The notes beneath the pieces are model-generated. The model was given only the letters and a program-made list of their open reading frames with translations. It did no database searches and had not been told where the DNA came from. Positions 24,518-32,325 of a stretch of 64,000 nucleotides of DNA are shown here, piece after piece (within the stretch, counting starts at the first letter, position 1; every line of letters begins with the position of its first letter). This DNA comes from an uncultured Gemmiger sp. (GTDB lineage Bacteria > Bacillota > Clostridia > Oscillospirales > Ruminococcaceae). Location: assembly GCA_944388135.1 (NCBI GenBank), contig CALXHP010000003.1, forward strand, positions 33,481-97,480. The letters are read 5' to 3'. A program made the position numbers and the translations under genes.

Positions 24518-25159
24518 ATGGATGAGCAAAACAAAACCCTTCGCAAAACCGATCGCCGCACCCTGTATACCCGCCAGGTAATCAAGGATGCCCTGCTGGA
24601 AGCCATGCATAAAAAGCCCTTTGAACGCATCACCGTCACGGAGATCTGCCGCCTGGCAGAGATCACCCGTGCCACCTACTATCTTCACTATCAATCTCTG
24701 ACCGATGTACTGGATGATGCTCTGGATGACGCACTGCACATTGCAGAAAGCGAAACCGCAGACGAGACAGAAAGTCTTTTGGAATTGAGCCACCGTCTGG
24801 CCAGCATTCCTGCCGATCATCTGCAGGAAAGTGACAGCCTGATGCCTGTGTGCCAGCGGGCCGCTTCCCTGCCCAAATACAAGGTGCTGTTTCTGGATGA
24901 AACGATTTCCGGGTATGTGGTCAATCGTATTTACCAATCTCAAAAGCAGCGCTTTATCCACAGCTTTTCCCAGCAGTTTCACCTCAGCGAGAAGGAAGCC
25001 CAGCTTCTGGCCTTGTTCATCATCAATGGCAGCTTCAGCGTGAACAAGGCCCTCCACTGGCAGAAGGACGACACCTGGTACCGGATCCAGGCCTTGCTGC
25101 TGCGGTTCATCACCGCCGGGTATGACGGCATTCTGCCCGCCGATGCCCCTGCCCCGTAA
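24518..25159 (+). CDS. TetR family regulator
   Basis: The 213-residue protein has a TetR N-terminal helix-turn-helix: YTRQVIKDALLEAMHKKPFE, ITVTEICRLAEITRATYYLH (about 37-56), then a helical ligand domain. ATG 24518 has GGGGAGGT 7 bases upstream. It is divergent from the GH3 gene with about 200 bases between them, so control of the GH3 gene is likely. The C-terminal domain resembles the TetR/AcrR branch with a DUF-like core; ligand unknown. Confidence 0.85.
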   Translation: MDEQNKTLRKTDRRTLYTRQVIKDALLEAMHKKPFERITVTEICRLAEITRATYYLHYQSLTDVLDDALDDALHIAESETADETESLLELSHRLASIPADHLQESDSLMPVCQRAASLPKYKVLFLDETISGYVVNRIYQSQKQRFIHSFSQQFHLSEKEAQLLALFIINGSFSVNKALHWQKDDTWYRIQALLLRFITAGYDGILPADAPAP

Positions 25160-25176
25160 CCCTGCCGGGTGCCGGC

Positions 25177-26565
25177 TCAATGACCGTGTTCCATCAAGTC
25201 CTCCACAACAGGGTCCTGACAATGTACGCCTTTGGCCTTGAGTTGCTGAATCTTGCCATGGAACTGGGGCAGGTATTTTTCATGGGCCACCAGAAGTTCA
25301 TCCAACACCCGCTGGGTCTCGGCATTATTTTCTACCAGGGGATTCAGCACAAAGGCTTCCAGCGCCAGACCGTAGTCGCCGGTCAGGGCCGCCTGGATGG
25401 TGCATTCCTCCATGGCCTTCATCATCTGCAGCCAACCCTTTTCGGCAGCGGGCATGGGCCCCCAGGCCAGGGGCTGGGCCCCCGTGGCGGAAATGAGGCT
25501 GGACACCTCCACGATGGCGTCGTCGTCCAGGCAGGAAATGGCACCGTTGTTTCGGGTGCTCACCACCATATGGGTCTTGCGGTTGCCGTAAATGGCCCGG
25601 ATACACTCACAGGCCGCGTCGCTGTAATAGGCGCCGCCCCGCTTGTTCAGCTGGACCGGCTTCTCATGCAGTTCGGAATTTTTATAGATTTCAAACAGTT
25701 CTTTTTCTGTCTGCTTCATCTGCTCCGCCCGGGTGCCGCCCTGCCGGAACTCTTCCAGGGCGTGGTCCAGCATGGCCTGCTTCTGGTAGTAATACCGATG
25801 ATAGCCGCAGGGTAGCAGATTCATGCTGTGCAAAAGTTCCAGCGGGAAGGGTGCCTGATAGATGTTGGCCGGGGTACCGCCCCCCGGTTCGTTGATGTGG
25901 TCGATGAGTTCGGGGGTCAGGTCCTTGCCCTCCCGGTCATATACCTTGTGCCAGTGGAAATGGTTGAGTCCCGCAAACCGGTAGTTCAGATCCGAAAGGT
26001 CCTTGCCCAGGATCCTGGGTTCCGCCATCATGGCGATGGTGGGCACGTTGCACAGGCCGATGCATCTTTCCCACCCGAAATGTTTGATGGCGGCCTCGGT
26101 GACCATGCCGCTGGGGTTGGTGAAGTTGATGAGCCAGGCGTCGGGGCAGAGCTCCTTCATATCCTCGATGATCCGGCCGATGACGGGGATGGTGCGGAAA
26201 GCCTTGAAGATGCCTCCCGCACCGTTGGTCTCCTGCCCCAGCATACCGTGGAGCAGCGGGATGCGCTCGTCCTTGATGCGGGCATCCAGCAGCCCCACCC
26301 GGAACTGGGTAGTGACAAAGTCCGCATCTTTCAGCGCCTCCCGCCGGTCCAGGGTCAGGTGAACTTTCACATCGTAGGGAGACGCATCCCACATCCGCTG
26401 GGCCAATGCTCCCACGATCTCCAGCTTTTCCTTGCCATCCTCGATATCCACCAGCCAGATCTCCCGGATGGGAAGATCCTGGTAGCGTTTGATGAAACCT
26501 TCCATCAGTTCCGGCGTATAGCTGCTGCCGCCGCCGATGGTCACGATTTTGACCGGTCCTTTCAT
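25177..26565 (-). CDS. GH4 6-phospho-beta-glucosidase-like enzyme
   Basis: The 462-residue protein starts with the NAD-binding loop IVTIGGGSSYTPELMEGF (7-24). The GH4 metal site is Cys in GLCNVP (about 171-176) and His in LNHFHW (about 201-206), and FTNPSGM near 148 is the usual Asn/Pro loop. GH4 enzymes use NAD+ and Mn2+ to cleave phosphorylated glycosides by an oxidation-elimination path; this branch (CelF/LicH type) acts on 6-phospho-beta-glucosides. The RpiR-family gene upstream on the same strand is its likely regulator. No PTS transporter gene adjoins it. Confidence 0.9.
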   Translation of the reverse strand: MKGPVKIVTIGGGSSYTPELMEGFIKRYQDLPIREIWLVDIEDGKEKLEIVGALAQRMWDASPYDVKVHLTLDRREALKDADFVTTQFRVGLLDARIKDERIPLLHGMLGQETNGAGGIFKAFRTIPVIGRIIEDMKELCPDAWLINFTNPSGMVTEAAIKHFGWERCIGLCNVPTIAMMAEPRILGKDLSDLNYRFAGLNHFHWHKVYDREGKDLTPELIDHINEPGGGTPANIYQAPFPLELLHSMNLLPCGYHRYYYQKQAMLDHALEEFRQGGTRAEQMKQTEKELFEIYKNSELHEKPVQLNKRGGAYYSDAACECIRAIYGNRKTHMVVSTRNNGAISCLDDDAIVEVSSLISATGAQPLAWGPMPAAEKGWLQMMKAMEECTIQAALTGDYGLALEAFVLNPLVENNAETQRVLDELLVAHEKYLPQFHGKIQQLKAKGVHCQDPVVEDLMEHGH

Positions 26566-26619
26566 AACTAAACCTCCTGTTTACGGTTTGTTCTCCACAA
26601 ATCCGGAGAAAGGCTGCCG

Positions 26620-26641
26620 CATCGCAGCCCGGGCTGCGATG
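26620..26641 (-). promoter_or_regulatory. Perfect 22-bp palindrome in the GH4 leader
   Basis: An 11-base arm CATCGCAGCCC (26620-26630) is followed directly by its exact complement to 26641. It lies just after the GH4 promoter, so it may be the RpiR operator or a strong leader hairpin; no T run follows. Confidence 0.55.
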
Positions 26642-26661
26642 TCTGCCCTTGCGTTGGTTTC

Positions 26662-26690
26662 AGTATAGGGCTGTGCCGTTTTGCCATCAA
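26662..26690 (-). promoter_or_regulatory. GH4 gene promoter
   Basis: On the minus strand TTGATG (26685-26690) and TATACT (26662-26667) are separated by 17 bases, about 100 bases before the GH4 start. Confidence 0.6.
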
Positions 26691-26722
26691 TGGTTCTCTG
26701 CAAACCGGAGATTTTTTCCCCA

Positions 26723-26760
26723 AAAAAGTGCCAGAGGCAGCGTTGCCTCTGGCACTTTTT
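26723..26760. terminator. Strong terminator after the RpiR gene
   Basis: A 17-base arm (26723-26739, A5 then GTGCCAGAGGCA) pairs perfectly with 26744-26760 around a GCGT loop, with T runs in both directions. Confidence 0.93.
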
Positions 26761-26769
26761 GAAACTTTT

Positions 26770-27630
26770 TCAGGATTCCGGTTCCCGGTCATCCATAAAA
26801 TCCATGGACCGGGTCAGGTAATCGATATTTTTTTGCCGTTCTATGTTGTAGATACACCCGAACAGTACATCCAGCATATACTGCATGGCGATGTGGGAAG
26901 AAAACCGGGAGATGCGGTCCCGCAGATTCTCCTGCCCGCTGATGCTCAGGGCGTGGGTAACATGTTCCGGGAAGCGGTTGCTGCCCGCTTTGCCGATGAG
27001 GATGACGGGGACCTTTTTCTCATGCAGCACCGGCAGGATCGGCCGGATGAAGCTGGCCCGCCCGGAATAGGAAAGGATCAGAGCCACCCGGTCCGCCGTT
27101 GCGGCCAGCACGGTGGCCCGCTGGTTGTACGCCCCTTTGGGACAGTTCACCAACCGCCCTATGGTCAGCATCTTATCCTGGAAATTTTCCGCCACATTCA
27201 TGTTGTGGGCATGGGTGTAAACGTCGATCCCCCGGGCCCGGTTCAACAGCCGCGCCACCTGCTGGACCTGCACGAAGTCCATGCACCGGTAGGTATCCTG
27301 AATGGCGGTCTCATACAGCCTGGCCAGCTTCTGGGCCACCGGCTGGGGGCCGTCATTTTCCCCAAAGGGATAATTCACATCGATCCATGCACTGTTGGCA
27401 CGGGGCTCCGCCAATTCTTTGGCCACCGCCACTTTTACTTCGTTGAAGCCGCCGTACCCCAGCTTTTTGCAGAAGCGATGAATGGCCGACTTGGAAATAT
27501 GGGTCTGCGCCGACAATTCCAGAATGGACAGCCCGGGGATCGCATCCAGATGGCGCAAGAGATAGCTGCCCAGTTCACTCTCCGTGGGTGTGATATGCTC
27601 GGCCAACCGAATGGCATTTTCCAGCGTCAT
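26770..27630 (-). CDS. RpiR/MurR family regulator
   Basis: ATG 27630 has AAGGAGG 7 bases upstream, giving 286 residues. The N-terminal HTH_6 domain has THISKSAIHRFCKKLGYGGF (about 40-59) and the C-terminal SIS sugar-phosphate-binding domain covers about 110-240 (DVYTHAHNMNVAENFQDKML, LILSYSGRASFI). RpiR proteins sense phosphosugars; the GH4 gene downstream is the likely target. Confidence 0.9.
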   Translation of the reverse strand: MTLENAIRLAEHITPTESELGSYLLRHLDAIPGLSILELSAQTHISKSAIHRFCKKLGYGGFNEVKVAVAKELAEPRANSAWIDVNYPFGENDGPQPVAQKLARLYETAIQDTYRCMDFVQVQQVARLLNRARGIDVYTHAHNMNVAENFQDKMLTIGRLVNCPKGAYNQRATVLAATADRVALILSYSGRASFIRPILPVLHEKKVPVILIGKAGSNRFPEHVTHALSISGQENLRDRISRFSSHIAMQYMLDVLFGCIYNIERQKNIDYLTRSMDFMDDREPES

Positions 27631-27660
27631 TGTTTGTCTGCCTCCTTCCATCGCCTTGTT

Positions 27661-28035
27661 TCATCCGTGCTTTTCCCCGGATGGGCAGGCGATTTTCATC
27701 AGCTCCTCGATCATTTCATGGAGCAGCCTGGCCTGTTCCGTATCCGCGGCCGTATAATACACCTCTTTGCCCTCTCTGCGGTTGACGATCAGGCCGGCCG
27801 ACCGAAGCAGCTTCAGATGATGGGATACGGCCGGGCTGCTCATTGCAACCGTCGCCGACAGATCCACCACGCACGCCTCACAGTGGCACAATACCCAAAA
27901 GATCCGCAGCCTGCTTCCGTCGCCCAGCTGCTTGAAGATCTCCGCCAGGGTCTGGAAATTTTCCCCGCCGGGGGGATTCTGCCAAGTTTCTTTCCCGCTC
28001 CGGCCAGGGTCCTGCGGCAAATCCATCTTTTCCAT
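27661..28035 (-). CDS. ArsR/SmtB family metal-type repressor
   Basis: The 124-residue protein has the winged helix LGDGSRLRIFWVLCHCEACVVDLSATVAMSSPAVSHHLKLLR; Cys-His-Cys-x2-Cys in CHCEACVVDL is the alpha-3 metal-site pattern of CadC/CzrA-like sensors. ATG 28035 has GGAAGGTGAT upstream. It lies 53 bases after the sirtuin genes and 30 bases before the RpiR gene, on the same strand. A metal ATPase operon 5 kb away has an ArsR-type palindrome and may be its target. Confidence 0.85.
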   Translation of the reverse strand: MEKMDLPQDPGRSGKETWQNPPGGENFQTLAEIFKQLGDGSRLRIFWVLCHCEACVVDLSATVAMSSPAVSHHLKLLRSAGLIVNRREGKEVYYTAADTEQARLLHEMIEELMKIACPSGEKHG

Positions 28036-28088
28036 CCGATCACCTTCCTGTTGGGCTTATCATACCACAAACAGGGACGGATGGGAAC

Positions 28089-28931
28089 TCATGCCCTTCC
28101 CGACGCCGCCCGGAGTGCGGACAGGACCTGGCTCAAAGAGCCATCCAATCCGAAGGATTTGTCCCGTATCTTGTCGGGGATAAAAACCTCCCCCAGGTTC
28201 ACGGTGATATAGACAGCGCGGGGTTCCTGTTCCACCAGCTGCATCAGCGGCGCTTTGATAAGCCGGTTCCGCCAGCCCACCCCCAGTTCCAGTACCACCA
28301 GCCGTTTCCCGTGGTATCGTTCCAGAAAGGCCCGGTATCGCCGCGCGGCCCCCTCCCGGGGGATCATGGAGGGACCGGCCGCCATCTGGATCTCCATGGG
28401 GCCGCCGCAGTGGGGGCAACGGGGGATCAGACCGGAGGGCACCCTGCCGTTCCGTTCGGAAGCAGCCATCCGCTCCACCAGGTCCAAGGCAGGATACAGC
28501 CCCGGATGGCAGGGGCGGGCACACTGCATGGTCAGCCAGTTGCCCTCGATCTCCTCGATCTTTTCCGGAGCAAATCCGCTCATCTCAAAGTGGCATTCCC
28601 CGTTGGAGGTAACGATAAAATAGTCCTTGTCACCCACGAGGGCTTTCAGATCCAGCATCACCTGCGTGGGCTGATACCCACTGCAATATTGATGGATCAG
28701 CCGAGCCCAGAATGCCCACTTTTCTTCTTCCGACGGCCAGCGGGCCGCCATCCCCTGCAGCAGGCACCACAGGCCGTATTTTTTCTTGAAGTCACCGAAC
28801 CACCTTTCAAAAGCCGGATCATCCGCAAAAAGATGCAGGCCTTCGGTGATGGACAGTCCGTTGCTGGCGCCGATCAGAATGGCATCCGCTTCACGGATCT
28901 TCTCCGCGATGGGTTTGAGGTCACACACCAC
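28089..28931 (-). CDS. Sirtuin-like protein, class M type, copy 1 of the array
   Basis: This 280-residue protein has a Rossmann-type start ADAILIGASNGLSITEG (15-31), a TSNGECHF segment in place of the TQNID loop of sirtuins, and a zinc ribbon of four Cys (QCARPC and CPHCGG). The catalytic His-Gly of deacetylase sirtuins is IEGN here, so normal deacetylation is unlikely. Class M sirtuins (SirTM) lack this His and act as protein ADP-ribosyltransferases. Its start overlaps the stop of copy 2 by 11 bases. It is the most diverged copy (Glu instead of Gln at the key site). Confidence 0.8.
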   Translation of the reverse strand: MVCDLKPIAEKIREADAILIGASNGLSITEGLHLFADDPAFERWFGDFKKKYGLWCLLQGMAARWPSEEEKWAFWARLIHQYCSGYQPTQVMLDLKALVGDKDYFIVTSNGECHFEMSGFAPEKIEEIEGNWLTMQCARPCHPGLYPALDLVERMAASERNGRVPSGLIPRCPHCGGPMEIQMAAGPSMIPREGAARRYRAFLERYHGKRLVVLELGVGWRNRLIKAPLMQLVEQEPRAVYITVNLGEVFIPDKIRDKSFGLDGSLSQVLSALRAASGRA

Positions 28932-29802
28932 TGTATTCTCCTTTCTGTATCTGCCGCAGGGCTGCCAGCGTTTCCGCCAGATCCCCCTGAATGGACAGAC
29001 TCCGTTCTCTCAGGTATTCCGGCGCACCGGAAGCCGCCTGGTTCAGACAGGCATAAAACACCCCTTCATTTCTGGCCGTCAGTTCCCAGAAGGGCAGTTT
29101 GATGATGCCGGGCGTCATCTCCCCCACCCCCAGTTCCAGAAGGAGGAGCCGCTTTCCCGGCTGCTCCAACAGCCAGTGCCGCAGAAAATCATGGTAGCGG
29201 GTCAGGTTTTGCTGCCAGGCACTGCCTTCCAGAAAGGTATCGTCCCGCACCCAGGGCACAAGGATCCGGCCGCAATCGGGGCACCGGGGCACCTCACGTT
29301 CCGGCAGCCGCACCCCCTGCAGCCTGCGGGTCAGCCTTTCCACCAGTTCCCGGTTCTCCCACAGCTTGTCCTGGCAGGGCTGGCTGCACTGACAATACCC
29401 AAAATCCCCCTGAAAGGTACAGATCTTCTCTTTGGGGAACACCCGGGAGAACTGCCCGTCCACATTGGTGGTCAAAACAAAGACCGGTTTACCATCCACG
29501 ATTTCCTTCAGGTCAAGATACGGCTGTCCCGTGGGGGCCTCCCACATGGCGCGAATGTACTGGCTGTAGTAGCCCCATTGCTCTCCGTAGCTGGAAAAGC
29601 AATGATAAAACCCGGCAAAGGGAGAGGTAAATCCGTAATATGCCCGGAATCTTTTCAACGGGCGGGACAGTGCCGGTGACCAATGATAATGGTCGTACCC
29701 CGCCGCGCTGGACAGGCCCGAGCCGCCGCCGATGAGGATGGCGTCCGCCCGGTGGATCTGCCGGACCAGCGCTTCCATTTTATTCCGCTGCTGTAGATTC
29801 AT
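28921..29802 (-). CDS. Sirtuin-like protein, class M type, copy 2 of the array
   Basis: ATG 29802 (AGAAGG upstream) gives 293 residues. Features: HRADAILIGGGSGLSSAAGYDHY near the start, LTTNVDGQFSRVFPKEKI, then FQGD where deacetylases have His-Gly, and Cys pairs CQCSQPC and CPDCG for zinc. It keeps the TTNVD NAD-contact motif and the KRLLLLELGVGEMTP segment near the C-terminus. Gln in place of the catalytic His is the SirTM pattern. The start overlaps the stop of copy 3 by 23 bases, so translation is coupled. Confidence 0.83.
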   Translation of the reverse strand: MNLQQRNKMEALVRQIHRADAILIGGGSGLSSAAGYDHYHWSPALSRPLKRFRAYYGFTSPFAGFYHCFSSYGEQWGYYSQYIRAMWEAPTGQPYLDLKEIVDGKPVFVLTTNVDGQFSRVFPKEKICTFQGDFGYCQCSQPCQDKLWENRELVERLTRRLQGVRLPEREVPRCPDCGRILVPWVRDDTFLEGSAWQQNLTRYHDFLRHWLLEQPGKRLLLLELGVGEMTPGIIKLPFWELTARNEGVFYACLNQAASGAPEYLRERSLSIQGDLAETLAALRQIQKGEYSGV

Positions 29803-30700
29803 TCTTGCCTTCTTTCTGTTCCATGACCGCCACGGCATCCCGCAGCACTGCGGCAATGTCCTCCCGAATCGCCCATCCTTTCTGAGACAGTTCCCGGGGC
29901 AGCAGGGCGTCTTTGGGGTTGATGGTAATGTAATAGGCCTGCGGCAGGGAATAGGTCAGGTTCCAGAAGGGTTCCTGGATAAACATGGGGGTCATACACC
30001 CCACCCCCAGTTCCAGAAAAAGGAGCTTCCGTTCCCGGTTGGCTGTCAGAAATTCCCGGATTTTCCGGTATTCGTCCCGGTACTTTTTCCCCTCCAGGAA
30101 CGTATACCCCCGCACCCAGGGTTCCATTTCTGCCCCGCACCGGGGGCAACGGGGGATCAGCTCCGGCGGGATGCAGAGGTTTTCATCGATCGCCCGGTTC
30201 ATTTCATACACCATCTCTTGATTCCAGTAGATTTCGTCGTGGCACCGGCGGCTGCACTGATAATACCGGGAATCCCCCTGAATCGCGCTGAGCTTTTCTT
30301 CCGGGACCAACCGGGTGAACTGGAAATCCTGGTTCGTTGTCATGATATGAAAATTTTTCCCGCGGAGCAGACGCATCAGATCATAATAGGGCTTTCCCGT
30401 GGGGCACTCATATTCCATATAGGTCATACGGGCCAGAAAAGCCCAGCGGGCTTCCGGTGATGGGTAACGGTAATAAAATCCGTTGAACGCCCCTACGAAT
30501 CCATACTTTCGGTGAAAGTCCCCCAGATAGCGCTCAAACATGGCGTCGTTGTGATAAAAGAAGTCAAATCCGCAGGATGCGGACATGCCGGCCGCAGCCC
30601 CTACCAGAATTGCCTGCGCCCCGTCGATTTTGTCCAGCAGGACCTGCACATTCTGACGATGGGCAGAAGATTCCGCAGAACTTTTCCGATTCAGCAGCAT
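29780..30700 (-). CDS. Sirtuin-like protein, class M type, copy 3 (first in operon)
   Basis: ATG 30700, 11 bases after GGAGGG, is preferred to the TTG at 30709, giving 306 residues. The NAD loop is GAQAILVGAAAGMSASCGFDFF, followed by MTTNQDFQFTRLVPEEKL, then IQGD at the catalytic-His position, and zinc Cys in QCSRRC and CPRCG. LLFLELGVGCMTPMF is shared with the other copies. As first gene it follows an AT-rich promoter with a long inverted repeat shared with the divergent Rrf2 gene. Confidence 0.84.
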   Translation of the reverse strand: MLLNRKSSAESSAHRQNVQVLLDKIDGAQAILVGAAAGMSASCGFDFFYHNDAMFERYLGDFHRKYGFVGAFNGFYYRYPSPEARWAFLARMTYMEYECPTGKPYYDLMRLLRGKNFHIMTTNQDFQFTRLVPEEKLSAIQGDSRYYQCSRRCHDEIYWNQEMVYEMNRAIDENLCIPPELIPRCPRCGAEMEPWVRGYTFLEGKKYRDEYRKIREFLTANRERKLLFLELGVGCMTPMFIQEPFWNLTYSLPQAYYITINPKDALLPRELSQKGWAIREDIAAVLRDAVAVMEQKEGKNESTAAE

Positions 30701-30727
30701 AGTTGACAAAGCCCTCCATAGTTGTTA

Positions 30728-30777
30728 TTATAAAATTTACATGTTGCAATTCTATCATGTTATTTTATAAATTACAA
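30728..30777. promoter_or_regulatory. Divergent promoter with long inverted repeat (Rrf2 operator candidate)
   Basis: The arm 30728-30743 (TTATAAAATTTACATG) mirrors 30756-30770 (CATGTTATTTTATAA) with one indel. On the minus strand TTGTAA (30772-30777) and TAGAAT (30749-30754) are 17 bases apart, so the repeat covers the sirtuin promoter. A plus-strand TTGCAA at 30744-30749 may start the rrf2 transcript. The stretch is far more AT-rich than its surroundings. Confidence 0.68.
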
Positions 30778-30807
30778 GTTGGCGACCGATTTTTTTGAGG
30801 TGATACC

Positions 30808-31266
30808 ATGAAATATTCCACCAAGCTGAGTGACACACTCCATATTCTGGCCTTTCTGAGTATGGGTGCCAGCCAACGGATCACGAGCGCCAAAATTGCC
30901 GAAAGCGTAAAAACCAATCCGGCCTATATCCGGCAGCTGATGGCCGCCTTAAAAAAGGCCGGCCTCCTTACCAACACCCAGGGGCAGGCCAACGCGGAGC
31001 TGACCAGACCTCCCCGTGAAATCACCGTGCTTGATGTCTACCGGGCCATTGAAGGCACCAAGCCGCTGCTGCATTGGGATATCGATACCAACCCGGACTG
31101 CGGGGTGGGCATTTATGTGCAGCTGAGCATCGCCCACATGTATCAGGAAATCCAGCAGGCAGCCGAGCAGAAGATGCAGGCCATCACCCTGCAGGATATC
31201 CTCGACCTCTACCACCGGAAACTGGAGTCTGCCGCCCCGGAACGGGAGACGGAAGTGATTCCATAA
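30808..31266 (+). CDS. Rrf2 family regulator (sirtuin/patatin locus)
   Basis: The 152-residue protein has an Rrf2 winged helix (ITSAKIAESVKTNPAYIRQL, about 24-43) and wing (GLLTNTQGQANAELTRPPREITVLDVYRAIEG). It has one Cys (NPDCGVG, about 95), fewer than the three of FeS-type Rrf2 proteins such as IscR and NsrR, so an intact FeS cluster is doubtful. It is divergent from the sirtuin array and 13 bases ahead of the patatin gene; autoregulation and control of both sides are inferred from the shared palindrome. Confidence 0.85.
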   Translation: MKYSTKLSDTLHILAFLSMGASQRITSAKIAESVKTNPAYIRQLMAALKKAGLLTNTQGQANAELTRPPREITVLDVYRAIEGTKPLLHWDIDTNPDCGVGIYVQLSIAHMYQEIQQAAEQKMQAITLQDILDLYHRKLESAAPERETEVIP

Positions 31267-31279
31267 GGAGATGACCCAT

Positions 31280-32146
31280 ATGAACCCCCACAAAAAAACC
31301 GGCCTGGTCGTAGAAGGCGGCGGTATGAAATGCGCCTACAACGCCGGTATTCTGGACGCTTTTCTGGACGCACAGATCCAATTTGACTATTGCATCGGCG
31401 TGTCCGGCGGTTCCGGCAATCTGGCCTCCTATCTGGCCGGGCAAAAAGGGCGGAACCTGCGCTTCTTCACCGACCACATCCATTCCCCCGACTATTTCGG
31501 CCTGAAAAGCCTGTTCAAGACCGGAGATCTGTTCGGGCTGAAATACATCTACGGCGAACTGACCCGTGCCGAAGGAAAGGACCCCCTGGATTTTCCTGCC
31601 CTCAAAAACAATCCGACCCAATATGAGATCGTTGTCACCAATGCCCTGACAGGCGAACCGGAATACCATGGCATGGAACTGATGAAACAGGACGATTATC
31701 GGTTGATCATGGCTTCCAGCGCCATACCGGTGGCCTGCCACCCGGTGGAACTGAATGGCGTTCCCTGTTTTGACGGAGGCCTGACCGATGCCATTCCCGT
31801 TCGCCGCGCGCTGGCCCAGGGATGCGAAAAACTGGTGGTCATCCTATCCAAAAATCGGGGCTTCGTGCTGAAACCCCAGGGGATGCGCGGGTTATACCGG
31901 CAGGTATGCCGCCGCTATCCACGCATCGTGGACGCCATTGACCAAAGACACACGGTGTACAACCGGATCATGGGCCAGGTATTGGCCCTGGAGCAAAAAG
32001 GGGTGGCCTTTGTCTTTGCCCCCAGTGAACCGCTCCATGTGGGTACTTACTCTATGAAGGAAAAAGCCGAGCGGGAACTGTATGAACTTGGTCAGCGGGA
32101 TTTTGCTGCGCAAAAAGAAGCGCTGGCGGCCTTTCTCTCCAACTGA
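31280..32146 (+). CDS. Patatin-like phospholipase
   Basis: ATG 31280, 9 bases after AAGGAG, is preferred to the ATG that abuts that site; 288 residues. It has the oxyanion loop VVEGGGMKCAYNAG (about 10-23), nucleophile Ser in GVSGGSGN (about 43), and the catalytic Asp in FDGGLTDAIP (about 166). The family hydrolyses acyl esters of lipids (YjjU-like bacterial branch). No signal peptide is seen, so it acts in the cytosol or at the inner membrane face. It shares a transcript with the Rrf2 gene. Confidence 0.92.
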   Translation: MNPHKKTGLVVEGGGMKCAYNAGILDAFLDAQIQFDYCIGVSGGSGNLASYLAGQKGRNLRFFTDHIHSPDYFGLKSLFKTGDLFGLKYIYGELTRAEGKDPLDFPALKNNPTQYEIVVTNALTGEPEYHGMELMKQDDYRLIMASSAIPVACHPVELNGVPCFDGGLTDAIPVRRALAQGCEKLVVILSKNRGFVLKPQGMRGLYRQVCRRYPRIVDAIDQRHTVYNRIMGQVLALEQKGVAFVFAPSEPLHVGTYSMKEKAERELYELGQRDFAAQKEALAAFLSN

Positions 32147-32175
32147 TGCGACCGGATCGGCCTTCTTCCCCCACA

Positions 32176-32242
32176 GGTACGGTGTTTCGTACCAGGTACG
32201 GATATTCTGCGTACTTGAAACCGACTTTTTCCTTCGTATAAT
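32176..32242 (+). promoter_or_regulatory. Promoter of the radical SAM gene with GGTACG/CGTACC repeats
   Basis: TTGAAA (32215-32220) and TATAAT (32237-32242) are 16 bases apart. Just upstream are GGTACG-N6-CGTACC (32176-32193) and GGTACG-N9-CGTAC (32195-32214). The half-sites equal those of the MarR operators at 19.6 kb, with different spacing. Confidence 0.6.
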
Positions 32243-32325
32243 GATTCTATCGGCTTTGCCCGGGCCTGTGGCCCTCCTCTTCCGGGGGAGAACCGGCCCA
32301 TTCCAGGAAAGAAGGGGAAATTCCC

